Of a DNA stretch of 55,955 bases, positions 16,412 through 24,871 are shown one piece after another. Position 1 is the first letter of the stretch. Every line of letters begins with the position of its first letter. The DNA is from JAAYHG01 sp012735455. Lineage in GTDB: Bacteria; Bacillota; DTU030; DUMP01. The stretch lies in contig JBMNIX010000005.1 of assembly GCA_050951365.1 (NCBI GenBank), positions 1-55,955 on the forward strand, in the 5' to 3' direction. Made by a program: the position numbers and the translations under genes. The notes under the pieces were generated by a model, which saw only the letters and a program-made list of their open reading frames with translations, was not told where the DNA came from and ran no database searches.

Positions 16412-17275
16412 ATGGAAAGCTTGGATAGTCTGCGTGTTTATTCGCTCCTCTCGGATCACGCTGGCTTCGGCAACTCTTTCTATGCCCAGCACGGGCTGTC
16501 CCTACTACTCGAGGCCACGACAGGCAAGGTCACAAAACGCATCCTTCTGGATACAGGGCAGGAGGCAGAGCCGGTACTTCATAATATGAAACTCTTGGGC
16601 CTGGACCCTGCCACCGTTGACATGGTCTTTCTCTCCCACTGCCACAACGACCACACACAAGGCCTGCTGGCCATGCTGGACGCCATTGGAAAACCGGTGC
16701 CCGTTATTGCCCATCCCGACATCTTTCGGCCCAACTACTCGTCTAGCCCCAGCCTACACGCTATCGGCATGGCCCCGGGGACCCGGGAAGAAATCCTGGA
16801 TCTGGGCGCAGAACTTATATTGGCAGCGGACCCCTTCCCGCTTATGGACGGCGTCCTGTCCACCGGAGAGATAGAACCCATAACGGAATTTGAAGAACAG
16901 GGTATCGGGACATATAATCTGGAGGATGGTCGGATGACACCAGACTTCCTCCGAGACGACATAAGTCTGGTGGCGAACGTTAAGGGCAAAGGATTAGTAA
17001 TCGCCACTGGCTGCAGCCACGCAGGGATCATCAATATCGTGCGGCAGGCGCAAAGAATAAGCGGGGTCGAACATGTAGCTGCTGTCATTGGTGGTTTGCA
17101 TTTGGTAAAAGCCAGCGCTGAACGCATTGAGAAGACTGCTGCTGCCTTTGTGGAGATAGCGCCCGACCAGCTTATTGCTGGTCACTGCACCGGGTTTAGT
17201 GCCAGTTTCGCCCTAGCCCAGGCACTGGGGGCCAGGTTCACACCCTTGAGCTCAGGACTGGAGATAACCTTTTAG
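16412..17275 (+). CDS. MBL-fold metallo-hydrolase (dihydropteroate-phosphate synthase-like group)
   Basis: The 287-residue protein has the metallo-beta-lactamase signature 'LSHCHNDHTQGLLAML', further metal ligands in 'GCSHAGIINIV' and 'GGLHLVKAS', and a closing 'LIAGHCTGF'. It belongs to the branch often named after 7,8-dihydropterin-6-yl-methyl-4-(beta-D-ribofuranosyl)aminobenzene 5'-phosphate synthase, but that activity is from archaea and the bacterial substrate is unknown. The start follows AAAGGGGG. It sits 29 bp after patB and is followed by a terminator-like hairpin. Confidence 0.88.
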   Translation: MESLDSLRVYSLLSDHAGFGNSFYAQHGLSLLLEATTGKVTKRILLDTGQEAEPVLHNMKLLGLDPATVDMVFLSHCHNDHTQGLLAMLDAIGKPVPVIAHPDIFRPNYSSSPSLHAIGMAPGTREEILDLGAELILAADPFPLMDGVLSTGEIEPITEFEEQGIGTYNLEDGRMTPDFLRDDISLVANVKGKGLVIATGCSHAGIINIVRQAQRISGVEHVAAVIGGLHLVKASAERIEKTAAAFVEIAPDQLIAGHCTGFSASFALAQALGARFTPLSSGLEITF

Positions 17276-17320
17276 GTTAGTTTAGGTTAGTTAACTTCCA
17301 ACTGCATCGGTTGAAGGATA

Positions 17321-17363
17321 ACATAAAGCATTTTGGGGCGGTCTCTACAGCCGCCCTTTATGT
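17321..17363 (+). terminator. Terminator-like hairpin after the metallo-hydrolase gene
   Basis: ACATAAAG (17321-17328) pairs with CTTTATGT (17356-17363), and GGCGG with CCGCC inside, forming an interrupted stem. It lies 45 bp after the stop. There is no clear T-run, so termination is likely but not certain. Confidence 0.45.
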
Positions 17364-17409
17364 ATTCTCAGATGTGGTGCTCAAGAAATCCAAAGTGAGT
17401 CTTGCCCTG

Positions 17410-17729
17410 GTAGTTCTGCTAGCAGTGTTAACTCTTTAGAAGAAGCTGTCCGCAAGATGACTTCCGCTCCCGCCAATCGCCTCGGGTTGGCCGATAGGGG
17501 CCTCCTTAAAGAAGGGATGGTAGCCGATATTACTGTGTTTGATCCCGAAGAGGTGATTGACATGGCTACCTTCGACAAACCACACCAATACCCGCAAGGA
17601 ATTCCCTATGTAATCGTCAACGGCCGCGTGGTTATTGACGCTGGTGAACACACTGGCGTGCGCGCTGGCCGGGTTCTCCACCGCCAGCAATCCTTTACTC
17701 TACCACCGATGTTAAAGGACGTCAACTAG
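17410..17729 (+). pseudogene. D-aminoacylase (N-acyl-D-amino-acid deacylase), C-terminal remnant
   Basis: About 100 codons match the end of D-aminoacylases: 'SLEEAVRKMTSAPANRLGL', 'GLLKEGMVADITVFDPEEV', 'PHQYPQGIPYVIVNGRVV' and 'AGEHTGVRAGRVL'. The family is about 530 residues, so four fifths of the gene, including the metal-binding catalytic domain, are gone. No start is present. The remnant follows patB and the metallo-hydrolase, suggesting that a former amino-acid salvage gene was deleted here. Confidence 0.8.
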
Positions 17730-17751
17730 GAGAGCTAACTTAAACCAAGGC

Positions 17752-17891
17752 ATGTCAACCTGGCTGAACAGATTAGTTGACAGATTCATTACGGAAAGGA
17801 CGGGTCTAACCTAGGGGCCCTTCTGGCCGAAATAAGGGCTGCAACTGAAAATCTGAAGAGAGCTCAGAGTAGAAAAAGAAACATCGTTTAA
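17752..17891 (+). pseudogene. Possible small ORF with a frameshift
   Basis: ATG 17752 reads 'MSTWLNRLVDRFITERTG' and stops, while another frame from about 17805 continues 'NLGALLAEIRAATENLKRAQ' to TAA at 17891. One indel would give a product of about 46 residues with a helical, charged tail. No family is recognised and coding is uncertain. Nothing else is visible between the D-aminoacylase remnant and csrA. Confidence 0.25.
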
Positions 17892-17925
17892 GATAAGTAG
17901 ACACGTCTAAGGTACCCAGAGTAAA

Positions 17926-18144
17926 TCAGGGCCTGGGAAGGGTCGTCAAGTCTAAGGCAGCAGAAGTTGCAGCCATTCGGTTCTCCCGCTCAATGCCGGC
18001 AAAGATCTCACTGCGGTGAATGGCAATATGGCGCGGGGCGGTGATGCCCAGGGAGACCTGGCCGTCTTTCCACTCCAGAACGGTAACGACGATGTTTTCC
18101 CCTATCCTGATGCTCTGCCCTACCTTACGGCTGAGAATCAGCAC
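17926..18144 (-). CDS. csrA: Translational regulator CsrA
   Basis: From GTG 18144, after GGGGGG, the 72-residue product reads 'VLILSRKVGQSIRIGENI' and 'VSLGITAPRHIAIHRSEI', the beta strands and RNA-binding residues of CsrA. CsrA binds GGA motifs in mRNA leaders; in Gram-positive bacteria its main target is flagellin mRNA. The start overlaps the end of fliW, its protein antagonist, so the two are co-translated. An upstream in-frame extension exists but is unlike the family. Confidence 0.95.
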   Translation of the reverse strand: MLILSRKVGQSIRIGENIVVTVLEWKDGQVSLGITAPRHIAIHRSEIFAGIERENRMAATSAALDLTTLPRP

Positions 18145-18589
18145 CGCTACGCCCCCCTTTCTCGCCAAAGAGGGGTTCACGGATCCGATAGTGTGCACCC
18201 TCCATGACCACCTGGCATCCCCGCCTTTGGCGCTGGTGGATCAACACCGGGGCCAGGAGATTGGCGGTTATGTCCCTAGTGCCGCCCCCTGCCGGCACCC
18301 GCAGTATGACGTAAACGGCAACGTCCTCAGGCGACTTTGCTCCCAGGAGTTCCTCCTCGGCAGGCGACACTCGCACCTCATAACCGGGAAAGAACAGGAA
18401 GGGATTAGTCAGCAAGAAGGCCACGGCCGGATCATCCACTGCCTGCAGCCAAGTGAAAACCGGGTTCTCTGCCACTGGCACAAGAAAATAACGGGTTAGC
18501 TCAGGGAAACCCGGCAACCCTTTGGGAAAGTCAATCAGGTCCTCACTCTTTACTTCCAGGACACCAAAGCGTTCCGTTGGACAAAGCAC
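18125..18589 (-). CDS. fliW: Flagellar assembly factor FliW
   Basis: The 154-residue protein has the FliW pattern 'RFGVLEVKSEDLIDFPKG', 'LPGFPELTRYFLVPV', 'FLLTNPFLFFPGYEV' and 'TANLLAPVLIHQRQRRG'. FliW binds either flagellin or CsrA and so links flagellin export to flagellin translation. The GTG start follows AGGAGG. Its end overlaps csrA by 20 bp. It lies downstream of flgL, in the order usual for Bacilli and Clostridia. Confidence 0.95.
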   Translation of the reverse strand: MLCPTERFGVLEVKSEDLIDFPKGLPGFPELTRYFLVPVAENPVFTWLQAVDDPAVAFLLTNPFLFFPGYEVRVSPAEEELLGAKSPEDVAVYVILRVPAGGGTRDITANLLAPVLIHQRQRRGCQVVMEGAHYRIREPLFGEKGGRSGADSQP

Positions 18590-18617
18590 CTTTTAGCCTC
18601 CTCCCCAGAAAAGAACT

Positions 18618-18646
18618 AAGCCCGCGGTGCACTAGCTCCCGGGCTT
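18618..18646. terminator. Hairpin between flgL and fliW
   Basis: AAGCCCG (18618-18624) pairs with CGGGCTT (18640-18646). On the minus strand it is followed by AGTTCTTTT. It may partly terminate flgL transcripts, leaving fliW-csrA at lower expression. Confidence 0.45.
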
Positions 18647-18664
18647 TTCTGTCTCCTCTCTTCA

Positions 18665-19540
18665 CTAGCGCAAGAAATCCACCAAACTGGGCTGAATGAT
18701 ACGCGCCCCGGTGGCCAGCGCCGCCTGGTAGACATGCTCATGGTTCATAAGCTCCATTATGGCAGCAGCAACGTCCACATCCTCAACCTTTGAAAGCAGG
18801 CTGGTAAAGTCAATATTGGCCTGCTCTAGCCTGGCCTTGGTCAACTCTAACCGGTTGACACGTGCCCCCACCTCAGCCAAGAGGGATAGGACGTGATCAA
18901 TGCTGCCCTCAATGGCACCAATGTCGCTTCCAGAGATTTGCCCTGTATCACCACTTAACAGGTGGTCGCGCAGATCCTGCAAGGCCTTAAATGCGTCAGG
19001 CTGTTTAAACACCGTTTCGCCATCCAGATTGTAAGCGAAATTGAGCCCCGCACCAACCTCTGTCTCTTTTGCTTGGCCATTACCTTGGTAATCACCAGTT
19101 GCTGTAAAAGGCGGTGTCTTGGTGTTGGTACCGGCAAAGACGTGCTGGCCTGCATAGCTGGTATTAGCCACTTGCACCATCTGTTCCAGCAGCTGGTCTA
19201 CTTCCTTGGCCAGGGCATCCAGAGACTCCTGCGGCAGGGTGCTATTGGCACCGTACACGGCCAATTCACGGGCGCGCTGCAGGAGTTCACATGTCTGAGA
19301 AAGCCCGGTTTCTGTGGTGCTAAGCCAGGCAAGGGCGTGGTCTACATTCTTTCCGTACCGTTCAATATCAGCCAAATCGGAACGTAGCCTCAGGCTGTGC
19401 ACTATCCCCACCGGGTCATCAGAAGGGCGACTAATAAGACGGCCGGTTGCTAGTTGGTGCTGCTTCCGTGCCAGGTTGCGCAGATTTTGGTTAAGGTCGC
19501 GCATAAACGTAGCACTCAGCATGCTATTGGTGATGCGCAC
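18665..19540 (-). CDS. flgL: Flagellar hook-associated protein 3 (FlgL)
   Basis: The 291-residue protein starts 'MRITNSMLSATFMRDLNQN', has 'KQHQLATGRLISRPSDDP' near residue 30 and 'SYAGQHVFAGTNTKTPPF' near 145, and ends 'YQAALATGARIIQPSLVDFL'. These are the N- and C-terminal coiled-coil regions shared with flagellin. FlgL joins the hook (through FlgK) to the filament. It follows flgK by 4 bp. Confidence 0.95.
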   Translation of the reverse strand: MRITNSMLSATFMRDLNQNLRNLARKQHQLATGRLISRPSDDPVGIVHSLRLRSDLADIERYGKNVDHALAWLSTTETGLSQTCELLQRARELAVYGANSTLPQESLDALAKEVDQLLEQMVQVANTSYAGQHVFAGTNTKTPPFTATGDYQGNGQAKETEVGAGLNFAYNLDGETVFKQPDAFKALQDLRDHLLSGDTGQISGSDIGAIEGSIDHVLSLLAEVGARVNRLELTKARLEQANIDFTSLLSKVEDVDVAAAIMELMNHEHVYQAALATGARIIQPSLVDFLR

Positions 19541-19544
19541 CTTC

Positions 19545-20970
19545 CTACCTCCCCACTACACCAGTTCGGTTAATTAGTGTCTCCAGCATCTCATCCACAG
19601 CGGAAATCACGCGAGCGGCGGCATTATATGCCTGCTGGAAGCGTACCATGTTAGCCACCTCTTCATCCAGGGAGACTCCGGAGACAGCCATGCGACGATT
19701 GTCCAGCTGGGCAACCAAAAGCTCTTGGTTATCCACCATGCGACTGGCTTCCTGGCCCTGTACCCCTAACTCTGCCACCAGGGCGTTATAATAATCGCTT
19801 AAGGTGGCATCTTTTGTACCATCTCCATTGGAATCCACCTGCAGGAGGTTGCGAATCTGGCTGATTGCCAAGGCGTTAGAACCATCCCCCGGGGGCGGGG
19901 TAACGCCACCGCCTTGGCCTGCGGCAGCCGCAATAAGACTCAGATCTCCTAAGATGGCCGGGTTTACCCTAATATTCCCTGCGTTAACATCGTTTGGAGG
20001 GAAGAAGAAAGGTACCCCTGTGGATCCTGCCAGCCCACTCCCGGCCTCATGCTGGGCATTGACGGCCGCGGCCAGCTCGCGAGCCAATACATCGAGCCGC
20101 GCTCGATACATAGGAACCAATTCGTCCCGCGCCTCCAGTAGCCCCTGTAGGCTGCCGTACGGGCGCGTCCCTGATCGGTACAGGGCTCCATCCGGCCAGG
20201 TCACCGCACCGGTACTCTTGTCATACTGTAGCTCGGACACCAAGTTGCCCGCTCAAGAGGGTGTGGTCACCCACCACGATACTTACAGCACCAAATCGGT
20301 CCTCCTCCACCTGCACAGGAACCAGCTTAGCCAGCTCGTCCAAGAGCAAATCCCGCCGGTCGCGCAGGTCGTTGGCCGCCATGTTGCCTGACTCAGCCTT
20401 CACAATTTGCGTATTCAAATCCCGGATCTGTCGGGCTAAGGAATTCACCTGGTTCACCTGTACCTCTATCGAGGCGCTCAAGTCTGCTGACAGGTCGTTA
20501 AGCTGCGCCGCCAAGTGGTTGAACGCATCAACCAAGGTCACACCTTGTTGCCGCACAGCAGATCGCGCCGCCTCACCTTCCGGGTAATGGGCCAGTTCAT
20601 CCCAGGCAGAGAAAAACCGCTCGATGAGCTTACTTAAACCCTGATCCGTAGGCTCGTGCAGAATGGCCTCGATCTTTTCAATGGTGTCCCGCCGGACCTC
20701 CCAGCGACCCAAGGCCTTGGTCTCATTGCGAAACTGTGCGTCAAGGAAGCTTTCCCGCACGCGGCGCAAGCGCTGTACCTCAACCCCTGTTCCTACTTGA
20801 CCCGCACCCATGCCCGGCCGGGAAAAGGGTGTGGTGGCAGCCAGGATCGCCTCCTGCCGCGAATAGCCCTTGGTATTGGCGTTGGCTATGTTATGTCCTG
20901 TTGTCTCTAACGCCCTGAGCTGGGCCATGAGTGCCCGGCGGCCCACCTCTATGGTAGAAAAAGTACTCAG
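19545..20970 (-). pseudogene. flgK: Flagellar hook-associated protein 1 (FlgK), single-base frameshift
   Basis: The N-terminal part has 'ALMAQLRALETTGHNIAN', 'ANTKGYSRQEAIL' and a long coiled coil, and breaks near 20238 after 'VGDHTLLSGQL'. The remainder resumes at 'VSELQYDKSTGAVTW' and ends in the conserved 'VANMVRFQQAYNAAARVI'. One extra T in CTTGG explains the break, so a full product of about 475 residues would result without it. The likely start is CTG 20970 after AAAGGGGG ('STFSTIEVGRRALM'), since a start at GTG 20946 would lose the conserved N-terminus. Real loss of FlgK would prevent filament assembly, so sequencing error must be considered. Confidence 0.88.
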
Positions 20971-20985
20971 TTCGGTTTCCCCCTT

Positions 20986-21432
20986 TTAGACCAAACGATC
21001 TACTAGGTTTTTCCTGCCGGCCGTGTTCTCTACCGTTCTCTTCACCAAACTCAGCGCCTCGTTAATGACTCTGGCGCAACGCTCGTTTCTCTCTTCTAGC
21101 TCCTTGATTATGTGTGCCAGCTTCTCTCCTGTATTGAGACAGAGTGCTACGGTCGGATCCTCTGCTCCTTGGGCCAGCTTTTCCAGTGTCATATCTTCAA
21201 CAGGCACTCCCCTGGCAGCAGCTAGGGCTTGCTGAAGGGTAAAACGGCGCTTCTCCAATTCCCCACCCTGAAGAATGAGGCCCTGCTCCACTTTCACCAC
21301 CTGCTCCAAGGCCTCCACATCGGCCAGGCGCAGAATATCTTCCTTCTTTATGGCTATCTCCAGGAGCTCTTGGTAAACACCAACCTGCTCTTCCAAGACC
21401 TGGGCCAGTTCCCTGAGCACCGCCTCGCTCAC
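20986..21432 (-). CDS. flgN: FlgN-type flagellar chaperone
   Basis: The 148-residue, mostly helical protein has heptad-like stretches such as 'LRELAQVLEEQVGVYQELL' and 'AHIIKELEERNERCARVI'. This fits the FlgN fold, a cytoplasmic export chaperone for the hook-junction proteins FlgK and FlgL. Sequence identity in this family is low, so the call rests on size, helical content and its place between flgM and flgK. The GTG start lies 2 bp after the restored flgM stop. Confidence 0.85.
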   Translation of the reverse strand: MSEAVLRELAQVLEEQVGVYQELLEIAIKKEDILRLADVEALEQVVKVEQGLILQGGELEKRRFTLQQALAAARGVPVEDMTLEKLAQGAEDPTVALCLNTGEKLAHIIKELEERNERCARVINEALSLVKRTVENTAGRKNLVDRLV

Positions 21433-21434
21433 AC

Positions 21435-21741
21435 TTACACCTCCCGGTCGAAGAGCCTAGATGCCGCCAAGAGCTTCTTTGCCACCTCATCAGGATCTAT
21501 CCGGTAAGTGCCAGCAGCCACCTCCTGGCTGATACGCGCTACCACTTCCTCCCGAACAGACGGATTCCTTAGCTACCATCTCTTGGGCGCGCCTGAGCTT
21601 CTGGGCCTGAGGGGAAAGAACAACGCTGTCTTCGTCGCTCTTCGCTTTGCCCTCCACATTGCGCCGGTCCTGGTTTAGAGTGACTCGATCACCTTGATAG
21701 GCCCGAAGCACTCCGCGTACGCCGGTGGAGTAAATAGTCAT
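21435..21741 (-). pseudogene. flgM: Anti-sigma factor FlgM, single-base frameshift
   Basis: From ATG 21741, after GGGGG, the frame reads 'MTIYSTGVRGVLRAYQ' and 'DSVVLSPQAQKLRRAQEM', the pattern of FlgM. Near 21557 it shifts. In the other frame the C-terminal sigma-binding helices 'VREEVVARISQEVAAGTY' and 'IDPDEVAKKLLAASRL' follow to TAA at 21435. One extra T restores about 101 residues. FlgM inhibits the flagellar sigma factor until the hook is complete. The break could be genuine or an assembly indel, as in flgK. Confidence 0.85.
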
Positions 21742-21853
21742 CACCGAGACCCCCTTCGGCAATCCATCCTGGCACACTGCCTAGTTATCTTATCGGCAGC
21801 TCGGAACAAAAAGCTTAATAGTAAACGTCAGAATGCTGCCGCACTTAAGTCCG

Positions 21854-22288
21854 TTATTTTTTTCTACCTGACTTTTTCTTAAGCATATCCAATATGTGCA
21901 CTCTATGATCACGCGCGAAAGTGGCGGAGGGTTCCTGCCCGCCACCGGGCTCGAACCTTACTCTCCCATGACCCAGGCCGCTTTTCATTTGCGTGGCGCA
22001 GGCCTCGCAAATACGACCACGATCAATGGGTCGGCCACAGATCTCACACCTGAGCAGTCCTTCCGCCTTTAAGGTCACCAAACGGCCACTGCGGATGAAC
22101 TCCAGTATCACTTCTTTTGCCACCCCGGTCCCGTCGGCCACAGTCTGTAGATTGGCTCCAGGGTGCGACCTTAAGTACATCTCTACTTGGCGAAACTGCT
22201 CCTCCTGCTCGCGAAAACACTCCGGACAGAAACGTCGGCCCGTGTACACAAACACTTTCCCACAGCGTGGGCAGTTACGCACTTCCAT
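21854..22288 (-). CDS. yvyF: YvyF-type flagellar operon protein with two zinc ribbons
   Basis: The 144-residue protein starts at ATG 22288 with 'MEVRNCPRCGKVFVYTG' and 'RRFCPECFREQEEQF', a zinc ribbon. A helix-turn-helix-like part follows ('LQTVADGTGVAKEVILEFI'), and a second ribbon, 'CEICGRPIDRGRICEACATQ', comes after that. It matches the conserved YvyF family found before flgM in Gram-positive bacteria, whose exact role in flagellar gene control is not settled. The longer upstream frame overlaps comFC and is unlikely. Confidence 0.88.
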   Translation of the reverse strand: MEVRNCPRCGKVFVYTGRRFCPECFREQEEQFRQVEMYLRSHPGANLQTVADGTGVAKEVILEFIRSGRLVTLKAEGLLRCEICGRPIDRGRICEACATQMKSGLGHGRVRFEPGGGQEPSATFARDHRVHILDMLKKKSGRKK

Positions 22289-22316
22289 TATTCCGAACCC
22301 CCTGCCTCTCCTCACT

Positions 22317-23105
22317 TTATATACCGTGGCTTTCGTTTCTTCGGGGCCGCGGGTGGCTGGAAGCGATGGCCACGGTAGCCACGTAAACCGCCTGTGCCCC
22401 TGCTGCCAAGAGAGCATGGCTAGCTGCATTGGCTGTGGCGCCTGTAGTATAAATATCGTCTACCAGCAGAATTACTTTACCCCCTGCTCCCTGCCGCGCC
22501 CCAAAAGCACCCACCACGTTAGCCAGCCGCTCTTCCACCGCCAAGCCTGACTGAGGTGCTGTAGGCCGAGTACGATACAGAAGCCCCGGGTCAAGTCTAA
22601 ACGCGAAGGCACTGGCAATCTGTCGGGCGATAAGTTCCGCCTGGTTAAAACCGCGCTCACGTTTGCGCGCCGCATAGAGCGGCACCGGGACCACTACAGT
22701 CCCGGTAGGCAAAGGTGCATTGATAGCCGCGAGGCGCGCCTGGAGCAGTTGCGCCAGGTAGGAAGCCAGCCTGGTTTCACCATCATACTTAAAGCGGTGT
22801 AGACACTGACGCAGCGGTCCACGATAAATAGCCGCCGACCAACCGCGGACAAAAGCCGGAGGGCTGATCCGGCATTCCCGGCAAAGCCCCCTGTGAGTAA
22901 GGGGGCGGCCGCAACGGGCACAGGTAGGTTCCGTAAGCAGAACAATACTGGCCTTACAACGGTGACAAACCAGATCTTCCCCGGGAGCCAACCTTGCACC
23001 ACAACCAGCGCAGGTGCGGGCAGCAGGCAAGACAAGATCCAGCAGAGCGGAACCAAGGTCACTGAGGGTAGCAAAGACACCTTTCAGACTAGGTTCCCTC
23101 TTCAT
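22317..23105 (-). CDS. comFC: ComFC-type amidophosphoribosyltransferase
   Basis: The 262-residue protein has an N-terminal zinc-finger region, 'CAGCGARLAPGEDLVCHRC' and 'CARCGRPLTHRGLCREC', and a C-terminal phosphoribosyltransferase domain with 'VPVPLYAARKRERGFNQAE' and the PRPP loop 'VILLVDDIYTTGATANA'. ComFC homologues take part in DNA uptake for transformation. It overlaps the upstream GGDEF gene by 4 bp (ATGA). It lies next to the flagellar genes, as in many Firmicutes. Confidence 0.93.
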   Translation of the reverse strand: MKREPSLKGVFATLSDLGSALLDLVLPAARTCAGCGARLAPGEDLVCHRCKASIVLLTEPTCARCGRPLTHRGLCRECRISPPAFVRGWSAAIYRGPLRQCLHRFKYDGETRLASYLAQLLQARLAAINAPLPTGTVVVPVPLYAARKRERGFNQAELIARQIASAFAFRLDPGLLYRTRPTAPQSGLAVEERLANVVGAFGARQGAGGKVILLVDDIYTTGATANAASHALLAAGAQAVYVATVAIASSHPRPRRNESHGI

Positions 23106-24808
23106 TGCCTGTCCAATCCTAGGAAAGAATGCTCCACATAAACCGGACCCAGTTGGGCCTGTCCCCCGGTAAGTATTCGGTCACCACCCTGCCGCTTGGC
23201 GTGGTACATGGCCTGATCGGCAATGGCCAGAAGCCTCTCCGGATCTTCACCGTGCTGCGGATACGCCGCAATACCAATGCTGGTGGTCACCTGACATACC
23301 TCATCTCTTGTCAGTTCCTTCACTGCCTGGCGTATGCGTTCCGCAACCTGATACGCCTCAAGAGGTCCTGTCTCGGGCAGAATAACAACAATTTCGTCGC
23401 CACCGTAGCGCCCCATTATATCTACGCTGCGCACGCTGGAAGCTACGCTGGAGATGATCTTTTTCAGTAAGACGTCGCCACATTGGTGCCCACAGGTATC
23501 GTTTATCTTCTTAAAATTGTCCAGATCCACCATGAGCACCGTCAGATTAAGACCATAACGGGAACAGCGACTAATCTCACGTGCCAGGTTCTCTACCAGG
23601 GTACGACGGTTGTAAATCCCAGTCAGAGCATCCAACTGGGCCAAAGTCGCCACCTCACTGTAAAGGCAAGCATTGTCCAAAGCGATGGCAGCCTGTCCCG
23701 TGAGGATAGCCAGGAACTGTACTTCACGCTCACTAAACCTTCCGCCGCTGCGGGCCAGCCATAGTGCCCCTACCAAGCGTTTTCTTGTCACCAGAGGCAC
23801 AGCCAGCTGGTACCACTTGGGTCCGATAGGTTCCACTGCCTTGTCACGAAGTCCCGTGGGAGGTGCTGCCTCCATATGATGCGTTATCCCCACCCGCCCC
23901 ACTAGGCCCTCTCCTAAAGCCACTTCCTTGGTCATAAGTTCTTCAGGTACCTCACCCTCACTAGCAGAGGGTATTAAAGTCTCTTCATCTGCCAGGTAGA
24001 GGATCCCCTGATCGTACGGTACGAACTCCCGCGCCTGCCGTAGAATCACCTGTAACGTAGCGTCAAGTTCGATACTGGCGCTTATGCTACTAGTCGCGGC
24101 ATAAAGAGCCATAATCTGCTGGTTTACCGCCCGCACCCGTGCGTAAAGCTGCCAAATATAGCTGATAGTTAGAAGCGGCACAGACGCCAGCAACAATGCT
24201 GTGAGGCCAAGGCGCTCGTAAGCCTGCGCCAAGAGCAGCCCAATAGGTAATGCCAGCAGTGTGCCCACAAAATCCCAGCCCAAAAGCAACTGATTCTCTA
24301 CCAAAGGGGAAAACCCGTGTTCCAAAACCACCGCCAGGTGCACCAAGACGTGATTGACCAAGAAATAGGTTAGGAGAAACACCCCTTGCGGCAAGATAAA
24401 CACCAGGGTGCTTCCGCCCCTGGTGCCTCCTAGATAGTGATAAGGCGCTGCCGCTGCAAGAATCGCGATCACTGCTTGGGCAGCATTAAACAGACTATCC
24501 AGGCTCAACCGCCGCCCGAATAGGTCTCCCAAAAGATACCCGGCCACTATCACCCAAAGCGCCGCCGGAACGCCAAGTAGGATCAATGCCGCCAGCACCA
24601 CCCCGGTACTGAGGCTTAAGAAGCCTTCTCCTGCAGGAACCCTGATAGCCTCGGTCCCTGCAGCTAAGACACACAAGATAAGGAGCAAACCCAAGGGCTC
24701 AAACTTCTGACCACTTCCTACCAGGGCCAGTAGGCCGGTTCCCAGAAAAATAATTCCCCAGTGATGGATTGAACACAGCAACCTACAACAGCGGTTTCTC
24801 TCCACCAA
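23102..24808 (-). CDS. Membrane GAF-GGDEF diguanylate cyclase
   Basis: The 568-residue protein has about seven hydrophobic segments in residues 10-220, a GAF domain around 235-380 ('FVPYDQGILYLADEETL' to 'LTGQAAIALDNACLY') and a C-terminal GGDEF domain starting at 'QLDALTGIYNRRTL'. The active-site loop reads 'MGRYGGDEIVVILPETG', keeping the residues needed for GTP and metal. An inhibitory I-site, RSVD, lies five residues before it. It should make cyclic di-GMP in response to a membrane or cytosolic signal, fitting its place by the flagellar genes. It overlaps comFC. Confidence 0.92.
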   Translation of the reverse strand: MVERNRCCRLLCSIHHWGIIFLGTGLLALVGSGQKFEPLGLLLILCVLAAGTEAIRVPAGEGFLSLSTGVVLAALILLGVPAALWVIVAGYLLGDLFGRRLSLDSLFNAAQAVIAILAAAAPYHYLGGTRGGSTLVFILPQGVFLLTYFLVNHVLVHLAVVLEHGFSPLVENQLLLGWDFVGTLLALPIGLLLAQAYERLGLTALLLASVPLLTISYIWQLYARVRAVNQQIMALYAATSSISASIELDATLQVILRQAREFVPYDQGILYLADEETLIPSASEGEVPEELMTKEVALGEGLVGRVGITHHMEAAPPTGLRDKAVEPIGPKWYQLAVPLVTRKRLVGALWLARSGGRFSEREVQFLAILTGQAAIALDNACLYSEVATLAQLDALTGIYNRRTLVENLAREISRCSRYGLNLTVLMVDLDNFKKINDTCGHQCGDVLLKKIISSVASSVRSVDIMGRYGGDEIVVILPETGPLEAYQVAERIRQAVKELTRDEVCQVTTSIGIAAYPQHGEDPERLLAIADQAMYHAKRQGGDRILTGGQAQLGPVYVEHSFLGLDRQ

Positions 24809-24871
24809 GCCGTCACCACCCTGGACCTGCTGGCTACTTTCTCAAGAACAAATAGTCTCGCCTGTTTACTT

